NCBI RefSeq assembly: GCF_014898815.1
Contig: NW_026515457.1
Location: forward strand, 1-64,000
Direction: 5' to 3'
DNA: 64,000 nucleotides
Source: Panonychus citri
Lineage: Eukaryota > Arthropoda > Arachnida > Trombidiformes > Tetranychidae
Below the pieces are notes generated by a model. The model was not told the origin of the DNA, did not search any database, and worked only from the letters and a program-made list of their open reading frames with translations. A program made the translations under genes and the position numbers. Shown here piece by piece: positions 48,387 to 59,045 of the stretch. Numbering within the stretch: the stretch's first letter is position 1; each line of letters opens with the position of its first letter.

Positions 48387-48655
48387 TATACCCAAGACAA
48401 GCTATGGTTGAGCCTTCTTTGATTGCTGTTCCATAAAAGAATTTTAGTTTAAGACTTTCATTTTTTTCTCAAGTACAGTAGTTAAAAAATTTGTTTTATT
48501 CTGTTTTCTCAATTATTAATTAATGATGGATTAACTCATCAACTCACTCAAACTGTTCAGCTGATAATGTATTAGTAATAAGCTGAAATCAAATAAAGAA
48601 TTGGAAAGCCTTATTTATTTAAACAATATGAAAGCTCTAGAGTGTGATTAAAGTC

Positions 48656-48715
48656 ATGATGTCTAAATTATTTATCGTTTGCTTAATTGTTTCTTTAATC
48701 ATCTTTTCCACATAA
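48656..48715 (+). pseudogene. Histidine-rich protein relic I, signal peptide only
   Basis: ATG ATG and 17 more codons match the signal peptide of the His-rich family (MMSKLFIVCLIVS), then TAA; the rest of the gene is absent. The upstream 170 bp match, in reverse orientation, 57940-58110, so this is a breakpoint of a duplication. Confidence 0.75.
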
Positions 48716-48914
48716 TAGGAATACTACGGAATAACACTAGTCAGAGTTATGGGTCACGAAGACCGGAGTTAATTATTTCACGAGGTGATAATAATTTGGG
48801 TTGGTTAATCATTGATTAACCTCAGAAGTTGCCGAGTAGCCTATCGCTTATCTACTCGTTCGGGGTCGTTTAAGATTGATATAGATCCTTAAATTTATCT
48901 ACAGATCATGTACA

Positions 48915-49230
48915 GGGCGTAACAACCAACCGTTAACTTTCACATGAAATTTTTGACTGTCTTGAAATTAAGTCCTAGTATATTCACGATGCTGCAATTA
49001 GTATTTAAGCCAGTTTAATCTCCTTCGTTAGTCGTTTAACAAGTTTACCATAAGGCCAATAAATCTACTGAATGAAACGGAAAGGCACGGATTTCAGACC
49101 AGATAGGACATCTAAATGAATTTTATTGTCCTAAATACTAATTACGGCATCGGGAATTTACTGGGACTTAATTTCAAGACAATCAAAAAGGCCATCGATT
49201 TCATCTGAAAGTCAACGGGATAAGTACGCA
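48915..49230. repeat. Imperfect long inverted repeat, probable old MITE
   Basis: Left arm with CTTGAAATTAAGTCC and CTGCAATTAGTATTTA, right arm with the inverses (AAATACTAATTACGGCATC, GGACTTAATTTCAAG), about 110-130 bp each and diverged. No gene inside. Confidence 0.6.
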
Positions 49231-50154
49231 CCGTTGAATGTCGATTATTCCTGAATGAAAAGTCAGATCAAAAAGATGATTAGCTCGATTTGGTTGATAA
49301 TTTTCGAACTTGCAAATAAGCAGAAAAAATTTCTTGAAAAAAGTTTTGCACCTTAATGTGACTCTTTGGGTTAACTTAGTCTTGACGATCTCGAAATCTG
49401 TATATTCAGAAACTATAATTCATGGGAAGGTAGGCAAGCCAGAAACGAAACCTGTGTCATTGTGGGCTAAAGTCCACGACACTAACCTCTCTTCGAGCAA
49501 CTTACTTAGAGCAACGTTTTTTATAGTCTTCCCAAGCAAATTAGTGTCATTTGGCTTGCAACCATTCAATAAATATGCGATCATGGTAGTTCTAGTACTT
49601 GTTTTAATTTGACAAATAAAACTCTTATTTAATCAATGGCTCAGTGATTATCTACTTCTAACAAATAGACAGACAACATCAAGGATAGAGAAATTAAAAA
49701 TTGAAAATTTGCACTGCAAATCAAACTTTCATAAACGCTTGATAAATATTTTCACAGTTTTGATAAAACAATCAAAAGACTATCTGGTTTTTATTGTTTT
49801 TGAAGATCTGATTATTAATACGTAGTTAAATTATAATAATTTGAATGAATTAAAAGTTAATGATAGAAGGCTTTTATTTAGAACACTCTTTACTAGAGTA
49901 TCTCAGATAATCAATTATGTAGAGTTTCATGAATCAATTTTTCGTTTCACTCAAGAATTGTTATGACAATTAGATCTATTATTCAAATAGATCAATCATC
50001 GATTGTATTCAATCGCCAAAGGAGTTAAAAAGATGAGAATTTATTTTGATAGTTTCTCTTACTAACTCTGCAGATATTAACTAATACTTACTGTATATGC
50101 TTTATATCATATTCAGTTTTAGTTTGGTCATCAGAAAAGTGGTTCAGGTGAAAC
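49231..50154. other. Intergenic region upstream of receptor copy S3
   Basis: A+T-rich; from about 49860 on it matches upstream flanks of S1, S2 and S4. The open frame at 49310-49612 resembles nothing known and lacks an exon-like context, so it is not called. Confidence 0.45.
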
Positions 50155-51642
50155 ATGATGAAATCTTTAAAAGGAAAAAAAAATTCGCCATTTGAAAACT
50201 TGAGGCAAGTTTATCGATTGATTATTGGTTTACCTCGGGAGGACATTGATATCAGGGAACAGACCATCAAGTCCCTTCTTCGGTTCAATATATTTTACGA
50301 GATTTTCCTTGTACCTCATATTGGTTATTATTTAGAGGGAACAACCAAATTATTTATTGTGAATTATTACAAACTTAGGATCAACATACTTCGAGTTTTC
50401 TTTCTTGTTTATATTTTACGTTCAATTTTTTTGCTTTCAACTGAAAAAGAGTCTATCCAAATCGCTTTGGGAGATGTAGCTTTCCGTTCACAAGATCACA
50501 TGGCAGTTAATTTAGCTTTATTTGTTGGATTAACAAGTTTCATTATACTTCGAGAATGGATGATTTATATTGAAATGAAAGGCAAAATTGTTTGGTATGG
50601 GTTTATTAATAAAATTCCTACGGTTTCAGATCCAAAATTTTATCGACTCACTGATCGGCGAATGAGAGAATATCTCAAATATGTTTTCATAAGTTCTACT
50701 TTCTTTAATCGATTGATAATCTCTGCAATTCCTTTCAGCATTGCATTCGTAGCTGGTCCATTCATGATTAACCCTTGGTTCTATAAGCTTGCTAAATTGC
50801 GAATCGCTGTACTACTATGGGGCTTCATAACATTTTATTCAGTATTGCACATAATTATTACATGTTACAGCCTTGGAAATTTTTTTTCATACACCGTAGC
50901 TTATTACACATCTCGATTACTTTCTTGTATTGACACTGCTATCGCATTACGATACAATAGCAATGAGATTAATATTACAAGACTTTTGAAGGAAATTGAC
51001 GGATATCTTTACAATTTAGGTAAAACAGCTGACTCGGTTCGGTACATATTGTTGTTTATGGTTACTGTTATAGTTGCAACTGCAGATATATTCATCTTCT
51101 TTGGTCTGGTTTTTAAAATGACTTCCAAAGTTTTTTGTCATGGTGTTACTTTTTTGGCGATGATTCTTATTGTCTTTGCTGCATTACTTTCATATATTAA
51201 TGGTCTTAGCGTTGTCAAAGTAAGTAGAGTAAATGAATGGCCGAGTTAAGGTCCTTGTTACTATCAATTTCTTCTTGTTTTCCAGCAAGAAAGATTAAGT
51301 GTTCATCTTTATGCGATGAGCAAATTCAACAGGACAAAAGTTTCAACGAAAATAAAGGTTCGATTATAATACACTAAATAAGACCTTGAGTCAGATAAAA
51401 AAATTTCATCATTAGATTCTCAATACTGTGGATCGATTGTTATTTCCTGGAAATGGTTTCAAACTCGGTCATTTAATAAACATTGATAATGAATTTTGGC
51501 TAAAGGTAAACATTATTTTTATCACGTTAACTATTAATATTGAAATTACAAGTTAATTAAAATTTTTTCACAGTTCATTCTGGAACTTGCTTCATCCCTC
51601 ATGCTAATGATAATAAACCTAAGATCCATAATTAAATATTAA
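50155..51642 (+). CDS. Gustatory-receptor-like multi-pass membrane protein (clade 2, copy S3), intact
   Basis: 431 aa in four exons: 50155-51219, 51286-51357, 51416-51505, 51574-51642, all introns phase 0 and GT-AG. Three phase-0 introns grouped at the 3' end are a hallmark of arthropod gustatory receptors, which supports the family call although overall similarity is low. The N-terminus is short and basic (MMKSLKGKKNSPFENLRQVY), then hydrophobic segments alternate with short loops; RLTDRRMREYLKY lies in a cytoplasmic loop. Exon 3 encodes VDRLLFPGNGFKLGHL and exon 4 the last helix ending LRSIIKY. More than 90% similar to S2 and S4 by eye. Ligand unknown. Confidence 0.75.
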
Positions 51643-51953
51643 ATAGCTGATTTTTACTAAGGTATTAACAAGTCAGCTGTTGGAATTTTCTGTAAGGCTC
51701 AAGATACGTCCGTAAGCTCAACTTTTGTCCTTTAGCTGACTTTTTTCGGCTTAAGATTACAGCTACACATGAAAATTAACTTAATTTCTCAATCAATTGT
51801 GTTTCTTTAAATTAGTTTAGGTTAGGTTTTCACTATTAAGGGTCACTATGGACAATGAAAGGCATGGAGGGCCTGTCTATCACACAATTAATTTAATGGA
51901 TGCTGTCGGCAGCTAATAGTTTCTGTCAGTAGCAGTAAGCCTAGATTTAATTA
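51643..51953. other. 3' flank of S3
   Basis: A+T-rich spacer between convergent receptor S3 and the passenger exon. No feature recognised. Confidence 0.35.
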
Positions 51954-52175
51954 TTAGATAAAATTTGTATTAGCATCAAGATCAGAATTGTTTTGAATCA
52001 AAAATTGATAAGCTGAGCTTATTGAATCTTGATATTCACCATTCGAAACCAAACCGTACACGATCGAGTGAGCTAATAAAGCACGAAGCGAATTTTCACT
52101 AGTTTGATAAACCCAACGGTCGAAAAAAGAATTGAACACAATGCATTGTACAATATCTAAATCTATTTGAATTTT
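51954..52175 (-). pseudogene. Passenger terminal exon of unknown gene (best copy)
   Basis: Minus strand, following a good acceptor (TTAATTTACAG), an open frame of about 73 codons: IQIDLDIVQCIVFNSFFDRW, then TSENSLRALLAHSIVYGLVS, to a stop at 51954. Parts of it recur behind all clade-2 receptors (31268-31345, 47455-47515, 60350-60545), always tail to tail with the receptor. No upstream exon is found here, so it is a copied fragment of a gene that once lay next to the ancestral receptor. Family not recognised. Confidence 0.5.
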
Positions 52176-52305
52176 CTGTAAATTAACAATATATTAAATA
52201 CAACATCTAGAATTTAAATATTACAATAGGTTGTTTGACCGTTACAATCACATAGAAAATGAAGGCGGAGTTCAATGAAAAAGAAATTATCTTGATTACG
52301 ATGAA

Positions 52306-52452
52306 TTACCATACATGTCTCAAATGTTCGAGATGAGGAATATACTAGTATTGCTAATAGTAATGTTCATCATTATGGTGATGCTATTTGTCCTGGAGAA
52401 TAATATTAACACCTTGTTTCTTATCGATATTAAGAATTGTGTGACAATGTTA
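52306..52452 (-). pseudogene. Histidine-rich protein relic J
   Basis: 3' part of a His-rich gene without signal peptide: the units KDxHS and the IPHIEHW tail can be followed, but the last WGHGWGHGW is mutated (TACATGTCT) and the frame is broken. Shares its altered tail with relic R at 59911-60198, its counterpart in the inverted duplicate. A MITE has inserted just to its right. Confidence 0.7.
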
Positions 52453-52454
52453 TA

Positions 52455-52641
52455 CAGCCACGGAAAATGAGTTTGAGGGTAAATTTGTATCATTCGCGCA
52501 GCAAAGGCGATAACGACAATATATCAGTAGTTAGATAATCAAGACATTCAAATTTACCATTGTTTTGATTGATAAGATTTTCTTATCGCTTTCGATGCGC
52601 AATTGATATAAAACTACCCTCAAACTCATTTTCCGTGGCTG
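52455..52641. mobile_element. 187-bp MITE inserted in the 3' flank of His-rich gene K
   Basis: Ends CAGCCACGGAAAATGAGTTT GAGGGTA-type and inverse, TA at 52453-52454 and 52642-52643, with the TCATTCGCGCA block near the left end as in the 203-bp elements. The uninterrupted site is visible at the same position behind P (about 57635-57660), M (about 55605-55625) and G. Confidence 0.9.
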
Positions 52642-52693
52642 TATAACCAGATAAAAATGTATTAGGAACGATGTGTAGAAAAAGGTTAACGAG

Positions 52694-53002
52694 TTACCAT
52701 CCATGTCCCCATCCGTGTCCCCAATGTTGAATATGTGGAATATGATGGTAATGGTGGTTATTATTTCCATGCTCATTATCATGAAGAACAATATTGTCCC
52801 CTTTCTTCTTGTCGGAAGTTAGAACGGTGTGGCTATGTTGATCCTTGAGAACAATATTTTCACCTTTGTTCTTGTGATCATTTAGAATTGTGTGACTGTG
52901 TTTATCCTTGATCACAATATTGGCTCCTTTTTGACCACAATCGATGGTGGAAAAGATGATTGATGAAACAATTAAGAGAACGATAAATAATTTAGAAATC
53001 AT
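52694..53002 (-). CDS. Small secreted histidine-rich protein, copy K
   Basis: 102 aa from MISKLF at 53002 (an upstream ATG at 53104 in frame would add 34 polar residues ahead of the signal peptide and is unlikely). Signal peptide, CGQKGANIV, three HSHTI units, HGNNNHHYHHIPHIQHWGHG tail. Its inverted twin is copy P (57282-57590), nearly identical including 5' leader. Its divergent partner has been lost. Confidence 0.87.
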   Translation of the reverse strand: MISKLFIVLLIVSSIIFSTIDCGQKGANIVIKDKHSHTILNDHKNKGENIVLKDQHSHTVLTSDKKKGDNIVLHDNEHGNNNHHYHHIPHIQHWGHGWGHGW

Positions 53003-53310
53003 GTTTACTTTTGTTCGAGAAGAAAATTCACTTTTGTTGATAGAATTCGAATGGTTGTTGTTGATTGTTCGATACTTGATGAGTGAATGTATTTTTCGTT
53101 CCAAACGCCATTCCTTTTATGTCATTAGTACTTCTCTAGTTATCTTGTAACCAAAATGAGTGAAAAGATTACCGGTATACCGGTAGAGGAAGTAGCAGAT
53201 ATTCTTGAGATTACATACACAATCAATTTAGTCGCTGCATTGTTATCTTGTGTGTGGATTGGTTTATCAGTTAAGATAAGCAACAAAATAATTGTTACTC
53301 TTATTTTAAT
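53003..53310. promoter_or_regulatory. Promoter of K with 16-bp palindrome, partner gene lost
   Basis: The palindrome TACCGGTATACCGGTA lies at 53170-53185. Similarity to the E/F, G/H and O/P spacers ends abruptly at about 53310, where unrelated sequence begins, so the right half with the partner gene was removed or replaced. Confidence 0.65.
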
Positions 53311-53395
53311 CAAGATGGCTCTTTCGCAAGATGTAAAAAATTCAGGAAAAAGTTTCAGCGGAATTAGGAAAAAGTGTCCGATTAGCGACTGTTGA
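53156..53395 (+). CDS. Possible small membrane protein ORF inside the palindromic spacer (copy at K)
   Basis: 79 codons. The first 50 are identical or nearly so to 57128-56907 (minus): MSEKITGIPVEEVADILEIT, then a hydrophobic segment (INLVAALLSCVWIGLSV) and KISNKIIV. The rest differs because the spacer breaks at about 53310. The palindrome encodes TGIPVE. Two of four copies are open, two are broken (28463 by a ten-base loss, 33241 by an early stop), so coding status is doubtful. It could be a decayed transmembrane exon. Confidence 0.3.
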   Translation: MSEKITGIPVEEVADILEITYTINLVAALLSCVWIGLSVKISNKIIVTLILIKMALSQDVKNSGKSFSGIRKKCPISDC

Positions 53396-54411
53396 TCGTG
53401 CTATTCATGAATTTGGAATTCAACTGAGAAAAGTTGAAATTGAAATAGGTTGGACTTATTTTCAAATCTCTAATAGCCTCTGAGAAAAAAAGGCCTCAAT
53501 GTTTGAACTTTGACCGCGATTTTCTCAAAAAGTACTGATCAGCTCGATTTGTAAATAAGTCCAAACTATTTCTTTTTTTGAAACTTACAACCCCTGAAAG
53601 TTTCAACTCTTAACTCAAAACTAAATTCGGTGACCCTTTTTCTTTAAATCGCAGAAACAACATTTCAAGCCACTTTTGTCTGCATCGAATCCTATCCAAA
53701 AGGACTTGTCAGGGTTTTCTTTTTGTATTTTTTGAGCAAGGATGCTCATCGTTTTTGATTTAATTCGATCAGCTTATTATATTGAGAATTAATTCATCGT
53801 TTTTCAGTGTAAGTATATTTGGGCAAATTATCCTCGTCCAATCTTCTATCCTATCCTCCACAATTTGGATTAACTCGTCACCTAATGGATTTATTTCTTT
53901 ATCCGTAGTATTAAGCGAAATCAAAGCAAAATAAAATAATACAAATAACAAAACAATGTTGAACTTTTAAGAAGAATAAGGAAATCTCTCACCCAATTCA
54001 TTTTCATCATTTCATCATCATTATCATCAAGAGACTTTTATTCCATCCTCTTACGATGATGTCGTAATCAAGCAACTCAACAATTGAAAACAGGAATACC
54101 ATTAACCTGTTACTCGATATATTATCGATGTCAAAGAATTGTGTTTAAATACATACGTTCAAATAAAAATGACGACATAAATTAGCATATTTATCTTTTG
54201 ATTGATAACTTATAATAGTAGTTTATTAAAAACTGAATATTAGTTTATGTTTACAGTTATAACCAGATAACAATATATTAAATAAGGAAGAGAAAGAAAA
54301 AGGAACAGTGTTGAAATTTACATAGATTCATATGCATGTACATGTAGATATTATTTATATTAATGTAATGTTAGAATAAGATGATGAAATGTAAGAACAA
54401 ATGTTGGCGAA
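53396..54411. other. Intergenic region, includes inverted pair and possible small ORF
   Basis: A 35-bp inverted pair (TTGGACTTATTTTCAAAT at about 53448, inverse at about 53552-53590) suggests an old MITE. A minus-strand frame 53951-53769 has a signal-like hydrophobic start but no relatives here; coding status cannot be judged. Otherwise A+T-rich. Confidence 0.4.
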
Positions 54412-54720
54412 TTACCATCCATGACCCCATCCGTGTCCCCAATATTCGATGTGTGGAATATAATGGTAATGATGATTATTCTTACCATGCCAATTATCAT
54501 GGATAACAATATTGTCACCTTTCTTCTTGTCGGAAGTCACAATTGTGTGACCATGTTGATCCTTGAGAATAATATTTCTGTTACCCTTTTTGTCAATGTT
54601 GAAAATTGTCTGACTGTGTTTATCCTTAAGAACAATATTGGTTCCTTTTTGACCACAATCAATGGTGGAAAAGATGATTGATGAAACAATTAAGAAAATG
54701 ATTAATAATTTAGACATCAT
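54412..54720 (-). CDS. Small secreted histidine-rich protein, copy L
   Basis: 102 aa of the B/D sub-type (NIDKKGNRN unit, HGKNNHHYHYIPHIEYWGHG tail; His to Tyr before the last block). Signal peptide and CGQKG intact. Divergent partner of M; the pair L/M is the mirror image of A/B and C/D, where the NIDKKGN form is on the plus strand. Confidence 0.88.
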   Translation of the reverse strand: MMSKLLIIFLIVSSIIFSTIDCGQKGTNIVLKDKHSQTIFNIDKKGNRNIILKDQHGHTIVTSDKKKGDNIVIHDNWHGKNNHHYHYIPHIEYWGHGWGHGW

Positions 54721-55319
54721 ACTATGATTACTGTTCGAAAAGAAAGTTCACTTGAATTGTTGACTGCTCGACTTGTTGCTTGTTCAAGATGCGATGAGTG
54801 AATGTGCTTTTTGTTTCGGAATCTCTTCCTTTTATATCACTCAAGTTCTGTGTTAAGTTATTAACTAATTAGATCGTCTGAAATAAATTAAATTCAATTT
54901 AGATATATTAAATACATTCGCAGTTATCTCTTCAAACAACATCATATCTATTACCTGATTATTGTTCAGGGAAGTTGTTTATTTATTGCTGATTGTTATA
55001 AGTTAGAAAATAGATAACCAGGTTAAGCGATTGTTAATGATTTCGACCAGGTAGAAAGACAAATACTAAAATTATTTTGATATGATTATTTAGGTTAACA
55101 ATATTTCGCTATCTCCAATGATTTGGAATTTTCTTTGACCTACCATGTGTTTGACGCTCAGGCTGTTGATACAAAAAAATCGAAATCCTTATCGGGATGT
55201 TGAACGAACATAGAAATCGAAATGACAAATAAAAGTCAAAGTTTTAAAACTAAAAGTACATTCACTCATCACATCTTGAGCAATCAACCATTCAACTTTC
55301 TTCTGGAACAAAAGTAAAC
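54721..55319. promoter_or_regulatory. Bidirectional promoter of His-rich pair L/M
   Basis: Spacer of 599 bp. The start-site block ACATTCACTCATCACATCTT lies before M at about 55258-55277 and its mirror before L at about 54788-54810. No 16-bp palindrome. Confidence 0.6.
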
Positions 55320-55565
55320 ATGATGTCTAAATTGTTTGTCTTTTTGTTAATTGTTTCATCAATCATCTTTTCCACCATCGATTGTGGTCAAAAAGGAGCC
55401 AATATTGTTCTAAAGGATCAACATAGCCACACCGTTCTAACTTCCAACAAGAAGAAAGGTGACAATATTGTTCTTCATGATAATGAGCATGGAAATAATA
55501 ACCACCATTACCATCATATTCCACATATACAACATTGGGGACACGGATGGGGACATGGATGGTAA
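55320..55565 (+). CDS. Small secreted histidine-rich protein, copy M (one unit shorter)
   Basis: 81 aa. Signal peptide, CGQKGANIVLKDQHSHTVLT directly, i.e. the first unit (KDKHSHTILNDHKNKGENIV) of the long form is cleanly deleted, an in-frame loss of 21 codons between two similar NIV[IL]KD stretches. Tail HGNNNHHYHHIPHIQHWGHG complete. 3' flank is the same as in P. Confidence 0.87.
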   Translation: MMSKLFVFLLIVSSIIFSTIDCGQKGANIVLKDQHSHTVLTSNKKKGDNIVLHDNEHGNNNHHYHHIPHIQHWGHGWGHGW

Positions 55566-55689
55566 CTCGTTAACCTTTTTCTACACATCGTTCCTAATAC
55601 ATTTTTATCTGGTTATAATATACCATATGAATTAATCACTTTAGTTATTCTAATAAATAATAAATTAAAGGATTAATAATATTTCTCAA

Positions 55690-55763
55690 TGAGCATGGAA
55701 ATAATAACCACCATTACCATCATATTCTACATACCATCGAACATTGGGGACATGGATGGTAAT
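55690..55763 (+). pseudogene. Histidine-rich protein relic N, 3' end only
   Basis: Direct repeat of the end of the preceding gene: CAATGAGCATGGAAATAATA, then the HHYHHI codons, an altered linker, ATCGAACATTGGGGACATGG and ATGGTAA. It has lost one WGHG unit and everything upstream. A partial tandem duplication. Confidence 0.75.
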
Positions 55764-56462
55764 CTGTTGACTTTTCTTTTATCTTTTCTTATTCTTTCCA
55801 TCAGTAAATTGTTATCTGGTTAAAACAGAAAATACGAGTACACCAAATATTGTTCACTGAAATCTCTTAATTTGTTCATTAAATTTATCTAAGAAATGAT
55901 ATCATTTCTAACTTGGAAATTTCTTTCAATTTACATGAAAAACTTTCTAATCAAATTTTTAGAAGTTTTAATAGAGATCAAAATAAATTAAACTTATATA
56001 CAGAAACGTAAATATGGAATTTATTAACTTGAAAATATAAGCCACTTAATTTTCTTCTCCATAGAAAATGAAACTTGAAATTTCATCATTAAAACCTCGG
56101 AGACTGAACATAAAAAGATGAACTGCTAGTGAATTAATACGAAGTAAGGCCGATTAAATAAGACCTTTTGTAAATGAGTCGAATAATTTTTGCATCGAAA
56201 CTTGAGAACAGAGAATTTTTTCATGGTAAGTTATCAGTTTCTCACAAGATCTTTTTTATCCACAGTCATTCGGTCGCTAATTAAATCAAAAGAAATGATT
56301 TGGATTAATTGGTATTAAATTAAATAAATTTATTATACAATTTAAAACTATTTTTACAGTAAAAATTAAGAACATAAAAATGTATCAGTATCATTATTAA
56401 AGCTGCGGAATAAAACCTAATTAGAAGAAGATAATCCAGCTGATTGATAAAATTTCGAAAGA
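55764..56462. other. Intergenic region between relic N and His-rich gene O
   Basis: A+T-rich sequence near the centre of the inverted duplication. No gene or known element supported. Confidence 0.35.
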
Positions 56463-56705
56463 TTACCATCCATGACCCCATCCGTGTCCCCAATGTTCGA
56501 TGTGAGGAATATAATGATGATGTTCGTTATTGTGATGATCCCAATTATCATGAAGAACAATATTTTCACCTTTGTTTTTGTGATCATTAAGAATTGTATG
56601 ACTGTGTTTATCCTTGATCACAATATTGGCTCCTTTTTGACCACAATCGATGGTTGAAAAGATAATGGATGAAACAATTAAGAGGAAGACAAATAATTTA
56701 GACAT
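56463..56705 (-). CDS. Small secreted histidine-rich protein, copy O
   Basis: 80 aa from MSKLF at 56705 (an in-frame ATG at 56759 lies in the leader). Signal peptide, CGQKGANIVIKDKHSHTILN, then KGENIVLHDNWDHHNNEHHH and the complete IPHIEHWGHGWGHGW tail; one unit shorter than the long form. Leader sequence (TTCAATTGATTGTTGTTTAT, read on the plus strand) is shared with F and H, so O is their mirror-image counterpart and P is the mirror of E, G and K. Confidence 0.86.
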   Translation of the reverse strand: MSKLFVFLLIVSSIIFSTIDCGQKGANIVIKDKHSHTILNDHKNKGENIVLHDNWDHHNNEHHHYIPHIEHWGHGWGHGW

Positions 56706-57281
56706 TGTATTTAATATTGTCTGAGGAGAAAGTTTAATGGTACAGTTGATGAACTTCAATTGATTGTTGTTTATGGTTCGAGATGCGATGAAATAATGTA
56801 CTTTTTGTTTCGAAGTTCCCTCATTTATATGTTTTTCAGGTTTCCTTGTGATTTGAAAATAAAATCAATCTTTTCGAAATCAATGTAACATTTTCAGTAC
56901 ATATGATTAGCTGAAATCTTCCGGCTCAGTATTGAGTAATTGGGTGTTAATGAAATTAAAGATGAACACGTTGATTAAAATAAGAATAACAATTATTTTG
57001 TTGCTTATCTTAACTGATAAACCAATCCACACACAAGATAACAATGCAGCGACTAAATTGATTGTGTATGTAATCTCAAGAATATCTGCTACTTCCTCTA
57101 CCGGTATACCGGTAATCTTTTCACTCATTTTGGTTACAAGATAACTAGAGAAGTACAAATGACATAAAAGGAATGGCGTTTGGAACGAAAAATACATTCA
57201 CTCATCAAGTATCGAACAATCAATAACAACCATTCGAATTCTATCAACAAAAGTGAATTCTCTTCTCGAACAAAAGTAAAC
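56706..57281. promoter_or_regulatory. Bidirectional promoter of pair O/P with 16-bp palindrome
   Basis: Spacer of 576 bp, mirror image of the E/F and G/H spacers. TACCGGTATACCGGTA at 57099-57114. A TATA-like ACATAAAAGG precedes the start-site block ATACATTCACTCATCAAGTA in front of P. Confidence 0.7.
56907..57128 (-). CDS. Possible small membrane protein ORF inside the palindromic spacer (copy at P)
   Basis: 73 codons from ATGAGTGAAAAG: MSEKITGIPVEEVADILEIT, a first hydrophobic segment, KISNKIIVILILINVFIFNF as a second, and a short acidic end (TEPEDFS). It is the longest uninterrupted version of the four copies. Two possible membrane spans, no signal cleavage site. Transcription not known; may be only a conserved regulatory segment that happens to be open. 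Confidence 0.35.
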   Translation of the reverse strand: MSEKITGIPVEEVADILEITYTINLVAALLSCVWIGLSVKISNKIIVILILINVFIFNFINTQLLNTEPEDFS

Positions 57282-57590
57282 ATGATTTCTAAATTATTTA
57301 TCGTTCTCTTAATTGTTTCATCAATCATCTTTTCCACCATCGATTGTGGTCAAAAAGGAGCCAATATTGTGATCAAGGATAAACACAGTCATACAATTCT
57401 AAATGATCATAAGAACAAAGGTGAAAATATTGTTCTCAAGGATCAACATAGCCACACCGTTCTAACTTCCGACAAGAAGAAAGGTGACAATATTGTTCTT
57501 CATGATAATGAGCATGGAAATAATAACCACCATTACCATCATATTCCACATGTCGAACATTGGGGACACGGATGGGGACATGGATGGTAA
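57282..57590 (+). CDS. Small secreted histidine-rich protein, copy P
   Basis: 102 aa from MISKLF. Protein and 5' leader nearly identical to K in inverted orientation; tail reads HIPHVEHWGHG as in C rather than HIQHW. Signal peptide, CGQKGANIV, three HSHTI units. Intact. Confidence 0.88.
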   Translation: MISKLFIVLLIVSSIIFSTIDCGQKGANIVIKDKHSHTILNDHKNKGENIVLKDQHSHTVLTSDKKKGDNIVLHDNEHGNNNHHYHHIPHVEHWGHGWGHGW

Positions 57591-58387
57591 CTCGTTAACC
57601 TTTTTCTACACATCGTTCCTAATACATTTTTATCTGGTTATAATATACCATATGAATTAATCAACTTTTGTTCACTTTAATTATTCTAATAAATAATAAA
57701 TTAAAGGATTAATAATATTTCTCAAATGATTTTTGTACAGGAGATTAATCAGAAAGTTCGTCAGGGTCCATTTGAGTTACTCCAGAACATATCTCAATGT
57801 ACAAAAGCGTAATTGAGTTGCAAGCTTGTTCTCGTTCATTAATTATTTTTTAGTTAACAAGAAAATCGATCTAAAATCAATATCTATCAACCTCTCCCGT
57901 TTGTTTCATGGAAATTGATCAGATTGATGACCCACGTCAGATCATGACTTTAATCACACTCTAGAGCTCTTATCTATTATGTATCAACAAGGTTTCCAAT
58001 TCGGCATTTGATTTCACCTCATTAAATTATCAGCTGAACAATTCAACGAATAGGTTAATAATCGAGAAAACAGAATAAAACAAATTGTGCAACTACTGTA
58101 CTTAAGAAACAAGTCTATCCAAATCCATTATTGGAATAGTTTTGGTTCAATCATTGCCTGCATTGATTTAAATTCTATCCGTTACACCCTTTAATAAGCA
58201 TCAACAAGAACGTAAATCGTTATGCCAATTGAACACCAACAAGTTTAAGCGAACAAGTTACGTTATAAAGATTATTTAAGTTTTTCTGATTTCAACTAAT
58301 TAACTTTTTCGACTATTTAACGGCTAGTTAACAGTTTTGATCGAAATGCTCATTATCTAATCACAGTATTGTGTGATATAACTTATA
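57591..58387. other. 3' flank of P, duplicated sequence
   Basis: The first 100 bp match the 3' flanks of K, M and G. The part 57940-58110 matches 48490-48660 in reverse orientation (CTGTTTTCTC/GAGAAAACAG, GACTTTAATCACACTCTAGA). No gene supported. Confidence 0.5.
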
Positions 58388-58590
58388 CAGTCGTGAAAAA
58401 TGAGTTTCGAATGGTTTTTAATCATTCGCGCAGGTAGTGACTAAAATTAACAGATTAAACAATCAAGATAAGAAAAATCAATGAGTAAATCATCTAAGTC
58501 TTATCACTGATGATAAAGATTATCAATTGATTTTAGTAGCTAAGTTGCGCGAATGATTAAAAACCATTCGAAACTCATTTTTCACGACTG
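58388..58590. mobile_element. 203-bp MITE, second copy
   Basis: CAGTCGTGAAAAATGAGTTT and inverse, TA on both sides. Almost identical to 47994-48196 but reversed, and its flank is also duplicated in reverse, so it was probably copied with the segment and not inserted twice. Confidence 0.9.
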
Positions 58591-59045
58591 TATAAGTTTG
58601 AGATGAGTAGGAAAACAACAATCAATATTGTGACTATACAATCAATTGACCGGAGTAACTAAACTCAATGATTATTAATCAATGATTAACTTATCATAAA
58701 CCCGAGATGTGATCATTGTAAATATTACATAATGTATTATTAATATTTCCAAAAGACCAAGTTTAGTTAAATGATTGAAGACAAATTAAAACAATATATT
58801 CACATGAAATAATTTAAACATGGTGATGGAAAAAAATGAGAAATTAAGAAGAAATTAGTTTATTGAGTCAACTTTTCAGCCAAAAATAGGCTTAGCCTTA
58901 CGTCTCCATTTAGTTAATGGAGACATTGGAAGCTGATGGAATATGTATGAAAGTATCGAAAGAGGTTTATTATCGTAATGACCAGATAACGATTCAATAA
59001 ACATATAATGAAAAAGAGAGGACGATTGAGGATTTTGATTAGAAA
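58591..59045. other. Spacer between MITE and His-rich gene Q
   Basis: At 58800-58960 it matches 31758-31920 (GAGTCAACTTTTCAGCCA, GGCTTAGCCTTACG, GGAAGCTGATGGAA). Duplicated flank of the array; no gene. Confidence 0.5.
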
